From positions 39,252,844 to 39,316,843 of the forward strand of contig CM055109.1 of NCBI GenBank assembly GCA_029204225.1: a DNA stretch of 64,000 bases, written 5' to 3'. The notes under the pieces were generated by a model. That model was not told the DNA's origin. It was given only the letters and a program-made list of their open reading frames with translations, and did not search any database. Shown here piece by piece: positions 58,301-64,000 of the stretch. How positions within the stretch are numbered: the stretch's first letter is position 1; every line of letters begins with the position of its first letter. Made by a program: the position numbers and the translations under genes. This DNA is from Diphasiastrum complanatum (lineage: Eukaryota > Streptophyta > Lycopodiopsida > Lycopodiales > Lycopodiaceae).

Positions 58301-59293
58301 TCCCTCATAAGACAATAAGGATGTAAAGTATTCCTTATGTCTGGTCATGTGAGATGAGGCTCCACTATCAATCCACCAAGGATCATTATCATCTATGTTG
58401 GCTAACAAACTTGAAGTCATAACAAGTGATTCACATGTGTTATGTTCTTCCTCATCTATTGTAAGATTTCCTTGCCTCTCTCCTTGCTCTCTTTTCTTCT
58501 TATAACATTCATTTGCAAAATGACCTTTTATCCCACAATAAAAGCACTTGAACTTTGACTTATTGTTCTTAGTAGAAGAGGAAGAGGAAGAGTGATCATC
58601 ATGATCAAAGTTACCACCTTTGGACCATTTCCCTTTGCCTTTACCTTTGCCCTTGAATTTGCCTTTTGTGAAGAAAGCCTCTTCACCTCCACCTTGCAAG
58701 GATGCACCATCAAGCTTTGATTGCAACCTATGTTCTTCAGCCAATAAGATTTCTTGCAAGTCAACCACACTTGGCAAGACTCTTTGAATGGCAAAACTTT
58801 GCACAAGGTTAGCATGTTCATTTAGCAAACCATTCAACATAACTTGGACTATTTCACCATCTTTTATGTTCTCATCAATGCATGCTAAATCATCACTTAG
58901 GGACTTAACTCTCAAGATAAATGCATGAGCACTTTCACCCTCTCTTTGCCTACTAGAAAATATTTGTCTCCTTAGGGACAATACCCTAGATGTGGACTTT
59001 GATTCAAAGAGCTTCTTTAAGGCATTCCATGCCTCACTTGCACTTTGACACTTTCCAACTTCCTTGAGAAGTTCATTTGTAACATTCATTTTAATGATAT
59101 GAAGAGCCCTTTTGGCCTTCTTATCAAACCTTTGTTGCTCTTGAAGTGTGAGAGGTCTCTCTTCAATTTCTGCAACTATGTCCATGAGTTCATTCAACTC
59201 AAGTAAGGACTCCATCCTCACTTTCCAAGTAGAGTAGTTTGATGAACTCAACCTTTCACTAGACTCTAGCATGATCCCACCATTGGAAGCCAT
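55340..59293 (-). CDS. Copia Gag-Pol polyprotein, 1317 residues, uninterrupted
   Basis: Encodes all proteins needed for copying: Gag, protease, integrase, RT and RNase H in copia order, in one frame. Visible by residue: Gag 1-270 with YSTWKVRM near 20-27, a Lys/Gly-rich stretch 209-224 and CCHC zinc knuckle 250-263 (CFYCGIKGHFANEC); protease with DSGAS at 309-313; HHCC pre-integrase finger 441-480 (WHKRLGHPNF to CEHCALSKSH); integrase triad D506, D568 (LRSDNGG), E604 (AERKNRT), spacing 61 and 35; RT 838-1090 with YGLKQAPRSW and catalytic YVDD 990-993; RNase H with D1154, E1197 (TEAEYKAL) and D1232. The stop codon lies inside the 3' LTR and the last codons are the polypurine tract. The length is normal for copia. 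The start at 59293 is the first ATG of the frame and fits Gag N-termini. Confidence 0.97.
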   Translation of the reverse strand: MASNGGIMLESSERLSSSNYSTWKVRMESLLELNELMDIVAEIEERPLTLQEQQRFDKKAKRALHIIKMNVTNELLKEVGKCQSASEAWNALKKLFESKSTSRVLSLRRQIFSSRQREGESAHAFILRVKSLSDDLACIDENIKDGEIVQVMLNGLLNEHANLVQSFAIQRVLPSVVDLQEILLAEEHRLQSKLDGASLQGGGEEAFFTKGKFKGKGKGKGKWSKGGNFDHDDHSSSSSSTKNNKSKFKCFYCGIKGHFANECYKKKREQGERQGNLTIDEEEHNTCESLVMTSSLLANIDDNDPWWIDSGASSHMTRHKEYFTSLLSYEGEGNIIYTANDGQCDIKGIGTIPISLSTNRKANLENVLYIPSITKNLLSVSQMIDKGLDVEFIGDACLISKCGSLIAQGRRHGKLFKLDACVISNHEGCMAREQLTNQEVWHKRLGHPNFKSLEVMAKKELVLGLPKSLVANNSVCEHCALSKSHRLAYSRSTSRSKEAFQLVHSDIHSSSTTSNGGAKMYATFIDDFSRYTWIYLLKSKDEVFAAFVKFKNEMENQFNTKIKCLRSDNGGEYTSNRFKDFCIAHGIKREMSSPRTPQQNGVAERKNRTLCECAKAMRLHANLAKSFWGEALACANYLCNRWTSASLDGKTPHEVLYGRRPSVKHCRIFGCTCFVNITLDDRTKEDPSSKKGVFVGYSEVSKAYKVYIPSTKKVVISRDVIFHEENVSNVVDVDVDVPTNHHDVQDVLDEDGDATPKQTSRKTQRQRAKPSRLTYDEKGKQVVDNSNFAFLTSFDEPTCVGEAIQKKEWIQAMDHEHQALIKSNTWRLVKLPKDKKAIGCKWIFKIKTNQDGSINKYKARLVAKGYAQEYGIDYDETFAPVAKMVTIRILISLATLYDWDMWQMDVTNAFLNGDLEEDIYMEQPEGYVSHDEPNHVCYLQKSLYGLKQAPRSWYAKLNSFLLSQNFVMSEYDHSLYFRLNENDITLLLIYVDDIILSGGNNLDIDEIKMALKREFEIQDLGKLHYILGIEIIRTSKSTFICQEKYVNSILKRFHMEDCKVVSTPMESNVKLTTRSNERSFKDITLYRKLIGSLIWLTITRPDLSFVVGKLSQFMQDPSEAHWKLGKRVLRYISGSRDFGILYGGTTPNLCGFSDSDFAGDQMDRKSTSAFAIYLGDGVVSWLSKKQPTISLSSTEAEYKALTTCTKEILWIKRMLLDLHLLEPEKTPIILCDNLSAQSLASNPVFHARSKHIEIAHHFVRDQVIAKEVELQHVSSKECVADIFTKPLGKDLYLMHRSNLGMFSKTMLKLASNVEEGV
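55345..55357 (-). promoter_or_regulatory. Polypurine tract
   Basis: The minus strand reads GTTGAAGAGGGAG, directly before the 3' LTR. It primes plus-strand DNA synthesis and also codes for the last residues of Pol (VEEG). Confidence 0.85.
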
Positions 59294-60446
59294 GATTCTA
59301 ATGTTTCTTCAACTTTTAGGTTTTGTCCTAAAGCACTTAGCACTCACTTTTCTCTCAACAAATGATAGATAAAGAGATCTATGAAGATTTAGGACCCTAA
59401 AACACTTCTATCTTGAACCTAGATGGTTTCCAAGCATAGAAAGGAAGATTGAAACACATGCAACACTTTGCACACACTAAGAATGGATTACAAAATCAAA
59501 CCAACCTGAACACACTCTTGCTTAAGCTCTCAAACTTTCCAGCAAGTGACCAAATCAAGTTATGGTGTGAAGAGTTACTTGCATTCTTAGAAAATACCCA
59601 AAACTAGGATGCCAAGATTACCTAGTAATGAACAAACTTGATCAACATATGATCAACACACTAAGATATTGATTCAACCTGTAAAACCACATGTAAACCA
59701 CACTTCTAAAAGTTTATAAACTCCAACAAGTGATAAATACAAGATTTAGAGGTGAATGAATGAGCACACTTAGTGAATCACAAGACTAGCTTCACTATCT
59801 TGTCAAATCTTGGTGTTTAGATGTAGATCTAAGATCACTTCACATGAGAATGTTCCTCAACCTGTTAAGAACCTGAAAACACACTTGCATAATGGTTAAC
59901 ACCTTCTAGCAAATGCTCCAATCAAATTACATAAGGAGAGTTACTTACATGCTCAACAAAGTACACCAAAAATTATGCCAAAATTGATGACAATCTTTAC
60001 AATATGCTCTTCACAATGGAGCTTACAATATGTTCACCCAAAAAAGGGGATCTTTCATCCAAATGGGAGCTTTGCTCAGCCTTTAGGAGAATTACAACTC
60101 ACTCAAAAGAGCATTTGTCATCCACTTAAGGAGAAGTTTCATCCACTTAAGGAGAGTGTTCATCCAAGAATGGAGATTGTCAACAATAGGATTGAAAAGA
60201 ACATTGTTAGTATTGAATATGCACAAGCCTCACAATCACAAATGATTAGGTGTTATGATCTGATCCAAAATAGTTTCTTTTCAGCCTCTGATCTTCAATA
60301 GACCTGAAATATGCTTTTGATCCACAAGTTCAACTCACAAAACAAAGGTTAGTAAGATTTGATCAACAAAGCAATGCAAAATCATGCTAGAACTTGATCA
60401 AACATCCAAATATCACCAAAAATGGAATACTTACTGTAAATAGAAG
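59294..60446 (-). other. Leader of the intact copia
   Basis: About 1.15 kb between primer site and Gag start, without a long frame on the coding strand. It contains a few short repeats of TCATCCACTTAAGGAGA near 60118-60150. Probably carries packaging and dimerisation signals by analogy; none can be pointed to. Confidence 0.5.
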
Positions 60447-60465
60447 CCAACCAGCTCTGATACCA
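60447..60465 (-). promoter_or_regulatory. Primer binding site (initiator Met tRNA type)
   Basis: The minus strand reads TGGTATCAGAGCTGGTTGG, directly abutting the 5' LTR. Confidence 0.93.
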
Positions 60466-61120
60466 TGTGAAAAATACAGATCCTAAGTGGATCTAAACTC
60501 CAAGATCATTGGCTTGAATGCTTGCACTCCAAACTACATAAGCTAGGAATTGGCAACACATTCTATGCTACCTAGAATGCAAAGAACTTGATCAAAAAGC
60601 ATTTATCACAAATGGAAACTTCCATAAACATCAAGTGCGGCCCAAAATAGCATTATACAGTCCATAATACATCAGCCTACCACTTTTGGAAAGCACCTAA
60701 GATCATACACAATAGCTTGAAGACAATACACACAACAATGCTCTCAATGGAGGAAGAAACAATGACAATGATCTATTGATCTCAATGAAGCATACAAAAG
60801 GTTTCTCCAACCTGTTCTCCACGACTTCTCTACTATTTATGGATGAGGAAGATGACTCTCTCTCCTCTCTCTAGAAGGTACTTGACCCTAGATATTCCCT
60901 ATATAGGAAAAATAGCTAAAAATGGCTTATATGACCAAAATACATCAAAATGGTCTCATTTTGAAGGGTATGAAGTTTGACACTTCATCATACTGAAAAA
61001 ATACAGTAAATAAAAACATTGTGGCCTGGTTCACACGTGTGAAACTCCAGAACCAAAACTATTTACAATTTTAGCCAATTTAGGCCTCAAACTAGCTAGG
61101 AAATGTTGACAATTTTCACA
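60466..61120 (-). repeat. 5' LTR of the intact copia
   Basis: Partner of 54690-55344. The minus-strand TATA is at about 60899-60906 and the G-box palindrome at 61030-61043. Confidence 0.95.
61030..61043. promoter_or_regulatory. 14-bp G-box palindrome in 5' LTR
   Basis: TTCACACGTGTGAA, about 125 bp upstream of the TATA box in transcription sense. This is the copy that would act on the element's own promoter. Confidence 0.55.
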
Positions 61121-61125
61121 AATGT

Positions 61126-61215
61126 TATGTGAAGGATTTCAGGTCATTCAAGATCCAATCCATGTCTCTGATCTTTGGTTACAATAAGGAACAAACCAAC
61201 AGTCCTGCCAATGTA
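61126..61215 (-). pseudogene. Continuation of the decayed copia split by the intact element
   Basis: Begins after the second AATGT. Joined across the insertion, it gives the sequence just upstream of the integrase zinc finger seen at 54684. The right edge is approximate, where an LTR of another element takes over. Confidence 0.55.
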
Positions 61216-61764
61216 GAAAAATCAACATCTATATACAAAATGAGATGCAAACTCTAAGAGATGCTGATCAAACATGAATCAAAACATAAAATATGTTTGT
61301 TCTCCATACAATTACAGTACCCTACTATATTTCACACGTGTGAAACTGAAAATATCAATAAATGATCATTTTACACATATAATTGCAAGATAACATCATG
61401 AGAGTGCACCAATGAGTACTAGAACCCAAAGAGAACCATGTATAATGATGAAAAGAGAGAGAGAAGATAGAAGATGTGTCTCTCCACAAGTTACATCCTT
61501 TTGTAATAGGTCCAAACCCTATTTGGCCACTTGGCTTTCCCTCCAAAATGTAAACCCTACTATTTTGGGTCTAGATTCAATGTACCAAACATTCAAATTT
61601 GAATCTCTCTCAAACTTGACCAACTTTCCCACACTTTCAAAAAGTGTTTATTTAATGTATAAACTAATATAACTTCAAAAAGTTTATTTCTAAGTCTAAA
61701 AAGAGTTTTGGCCTCATATTGACAATTTACCAAAATATGACTAAACTAGTTGAAAGCTCTCACA
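61216..61764 (-). repeat. 3' LTR remnant of the second RT-less derivative
   Basis: Ends TCTCACA at 61764, before CTCCCTCTTCAAC. The outer end is cut against older copia sequence. TTCACACGTGTGAA is at 61331-61344, about 430 bp from the inner end, as in 8336-9061. Confidence 0.65.
61331..61344. promoter_or_regulatory. 14-bp G-box palindrome in LTR remnant
   Basis: TTCACACGTGTGAA, perfect, in a family different from the intact copia LTR 300 bp away. Confidence 0.5.
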
Positions 61765-62760
61765 CTCCCTCTTCAACTAGTTTTGGCATAGTTTTAGCCA
61801 TACTACTTTGATCCAACTTTAGAATGATCTCCATCCTAAGTATAGATCTCTTTTCTAAGGTTCTAAAGTAGTTTCCATAATTGATACAGAGAATAGTGTC
61901 CAAATTGGATGCTTGACTATTTCTTACATCAATTTTACACATCAAGATATAACTAGAATATGAAGAACCAAATAGAATGTGAATGAAATGATTTCCCCAT
62001 GCTTCAAACTTTGAACTCTCTGGAAAATTATAGCAACCAAACAATAAATATGAGTTATGACCATTTGCTTGTTTGTCTCCCTCAACTTTGTCCTTTTTTT
62101 ATATGTCTTCACCATAAAACTCCATGAATGAGCCTCCATCTCCATCTTGCCACAAGATATCATCAACACTTGATGACTTGGCCATGAATGAGTGACATAA
62201 TGAACCTCCAATAGCTTCATTTCCATCAGCAAAGCCAGCCAAGATTGCTAGTACAATTCCAACAATAAGATATTGCAAGACAATGTAGCTAGTTTGTCCA
62301 TATCTTGATAATTTGCACACATCCACATGAAATAGCTTAAACATGAGATAGAACAAGTAAAGTAAACTTAAACAGCACTTTATTGCTACTCCTTTGACCT
62401 TATTTGAGTTTAAAGACTCCTGCAAAAATAGATCCATAACATCTTTGCCAAATAACCTTCCTTTGATGCTCTTGACTAGCTCCAAATTGCCACATTTCCT
62501 TTTGTGTTATTGAAGCCCTTTGAGACCAACCTCTTGATCTTTCCCTTGAACATCAAATTCATTGAGCAAAATTTTTGTTCCAAATCCATTACTTTCTTTT
62601 ATAGCATGAAAACCATGAAAACCAATATCCACTTGCATAGTATCATCCACACAAAAAGATTTTCCAGAACATGTGAGTAAAGCAAAGTGAGTCGCTTCCA
62701 CTTGCTTACCTTCTTCTTGAACATCAAAGATATCAAAGATATGAATATCTTCAGACCTAA
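61765..62760 (-). pseudogene. Replacement module, linker and Pol tail
   Basis: From 62760 leftward: linker related to the intact Pol between integrase and RT (THFALLTCSGKSFCVDDTMQ), a TAA after LKGLQ at the same place as in the 8.3-kb copy, then the module (ELVKSIKGRLFGKD, CHSFMAKSSSVDDILWQDG) and a tail ending KLVEEGV at the polypurine tract. In the one stretch compared codon by codon, differences between the two copies mostly alter residues, so the module is probably not under protein selection now. Confidence 0.65.
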
Positions 62761-62764
62761 ACCT

Positions 62765-63249
62765 CTAAAAATACTCCCTCTCAACCATATGATCTAGACC
62801 CAACAAGATCTCATCAATGCTTGATCTCGAATTTCCACAAAGGTTAGTGAAAACAATGTCATTGGTGGCACCATCATAAAGCAAAAGATAGATTCCAAAC
62901 TTCCCATCCAACATGAAGTAGAGTAGGTGAAGATGAGTATCAAACCCAATAAATCCAGCCTTCTTGAGTCCATAAAAAACCTCAATAAGCTCACCAATGA
63001 GATCTCCCTTGCCTTGAAGGAATTGCCTCTCAATTTGCTCCATGTAGTCTTCTCCAACCAACCTTTTGCCATCTCGATCATGAGTGATCAACTCATAATC
63101 ATAGAATTCTTTGAGTTAATGAGGATATGTGAGATCCATGCCTTGGATCTTCCCAAGAACCAATATTCCATTGCTCTTTCCTTCATAAGACTCCCTCTTA
63201 AGGATTGCATCATAAGAAGTAAAAACCTCAAAAATACTAGAAGCCATGA
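62765..63249 (-). pseudogene. Displaced, diverged RT segment with short N-terminal frame
   Basis: ATG at 63249 opens 43 codons (MASSIFEVFTSYDAIL) to a stop. Then 63091-62765 reads GEDYMEQIERQF, YGLKKAGFIGF, LYFMLDGKFGIYLLLYDG and SSIDEILLGL. The order and spacing of YMEQ, YGLK.A, LYF.L and IDEI match RT of the intact copia (residues 918-1010), but YVDD is not recognisable. It lies upstream of the linker that normally precedes RT, so the order is permuted. Confidence 0.5.
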
Positions 63250-63285
63250 AAAAAATGATTTGTACATAATGACATGATGCGGATC

Positions 63286-64000
63286 TATGTGAATCTTAAA
63301 GCGTTAAATGTAGTCACCAAGAAGGACCATTTTTTCTTGCCATTTACATAAAGCGTCCTGGATAGAGTAGTGGGAACATAAGCCTACAGTTTCCTGGATG
63401 GCTTTAACGGTTACAATCAGGTGAAGATAGCGCCGCAAGATCAGCACAAGATAGCATTCGCCATGGAATGGGGGACCTATGCCTAGAAGGTGATGCCATT
63501 TGGACTTTGCAATGCCCCAAGTACTTTCCAGCGAGTTATGCAGGCGACATTCAAAGAGTGTTTACAAAAATTTCTGAAAATTTTCTTAGATGATCTGTGC
63601 ATGCATGACCGAATTCAGAGCACTTATCCAATCTGGAAAAGGTGCTGAAGAAATGTCGCGAGTACCAGATATCTCTGAACCCAGAGTGTTAGTTTTGGGT
63701 CAGCTGATTGCCGGCCAATTAGTGTACCGAAGAGGGCCAGATGGAATTCTTTGACATTGTATTCTTCCTCATGAGACCACCCAAATCATTTCGCTTTCAA
63801 TGAGTGGTGGCCATTTTGCATCCGACATTACAGTTTGCAAGATCCTGCAATCAGGATGCTGGTGGCCAACAATTCATAAATATATGGATGAATACTTGAA
63901 ATAATGCGATGTGTGCCAAAGAGCAAGGAGGCCGACAAGGCTGAACTATGATCTCTTACATCCAGTCCTAGCTCAAGCACCATTCGAGATTTGGGGATTG
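63286..64000 (+). pseudogene. Ty3 RT fragment joined to integrase zinc finger
   Basis: RT: KDHFFLPF, a stop, SFLDGFNGYNQVKIAPQDQ, VMPFGLCNAPSTFQRVM and FLDDL (catalytic motif, usually YLDD/YVDD), then KCREYQISLNPE. Near 63700 it jumps to LIAGQLVYRRGPDGIL and the HHCC finger (GGHFASDITVCKILQSGCWW, CDVCQRARRP), then HPVLAQAPFEIWG. RNase H is missing between them. Several stops. It continues past the window edge. Confidence 0.88.

Larger units (their letters stand above)
54690..61120 (-). mobile_element. Intact, young Ty1/copia retrotransposon
   Basis: Complete element of 6431 bp on the minus strand. LTRs 54690-55344 and 60466-61120 are 655 bp each, with two differences seen by eye (55053/60829 and 55194/60970). 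The flank AATGT is duplicated at 54685-54689 and 61121-61125. Primer site, polypurine tract, TATA boxes and an uninterrupted Gag-Pol are present. It sits in an older copia, which it splits at the integrase zinc finger. Nothing visible prevents mobility. Confidence 0.95.
61216..63249 (-). mobile_element. Second RT-less/rearranged copia derivative
   Basis: Minus strand, same family as 8336-10665: LTR remnant, polypurine tract, replacement module and linker align in order. Upstream of the linker is a rearranged part with a displaced RT-like segment and a short Met-starting frame (63249). There is no 5' LTR; a Ty3 fragment begins near 63286. Confidence 0.65.

Overview
The window is plant nuclear DNA. 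One real host gene sits at the left edge, and almost everything else is LTR retrotransposon sequence in several states of decay. Three things point to a plant: the host gene is a plant-type NAP1-related (NRP/SET) histone chaperone with a telo-box in its leader; the retroelements carry initiator-Met primer sites (Ty1/copia) or the plant Ty3 site TGGCGCCGTTG; and there is a CACTA transposase remnant. The density of nested elements suggests a large, repeat-rich genome. The sequence does not identify the species.

Layout: 1-3.5 kb, first five exons of the NRP gene (minus strand), running off the left edge. 3.8-7.6 kb, tandem tRNA-like SINE heads, an unclassified repeat, and inside it a complete but dead element that encodes only Gag (4543-7122). 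8.3-11.6 kb, a copia derivative without RT joined to a CACTA remnant. 11.6-15 kb, a copia copy with most of RT deleted. 15-19.9 kb, mostly unassigned, with a gag-like reading frame, a 22-bp perfect palindrome and a short coding-like frame. 19.9-24.6 kb, a copia with both LTRs but no gag or protease. 24.6-35 kb, four copia fragments in mixed orientation. 35-45.4 kb, a broken Ty3 region (minus strand) with an extra protein of unknown function, a pol fragment lying between arrays of a ~25-bp minisatellite, and an isolated 5' LTR with primer site. 47.1-52.2 kb, a Ty3 element with gag and protease but no RT. 52.2-61.2 kb, decayed copia sequence split by an intact young copia (54690-61120). 61.2-63.3 kb, a second copy of the RT-less copia derivative. 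63.3-64 kb, a Ty3 RT/integrase fragment.

The one element that looks able to move is the copia at 54690-61120: two 655-bp LTRs with two differences by eye, a 5-bp target duplication, primer site, polypurine tract and one uninterrupted 1317-residue Gag-Pol with every catalytic motif I looked for. Around it are relatives lacking RT (8.3-10.7 and 61.2-63.3 kb), gag-only (4.5-7.1 kb) or gag-less (19.9-24.6 kb) elements that could move only with help. A 14-bp palindrome with a G-box core (TTCACACGTGTGAA) recurs in LTRs of different copia families. The strongest candidates for undescribed biology are the replacement module shared by the two RT-less copia copies, the extra protein with its RVDL[FY]Y motif found with two Ty3 elements, and the minisatellite flanking the Ty3 pol fragment.
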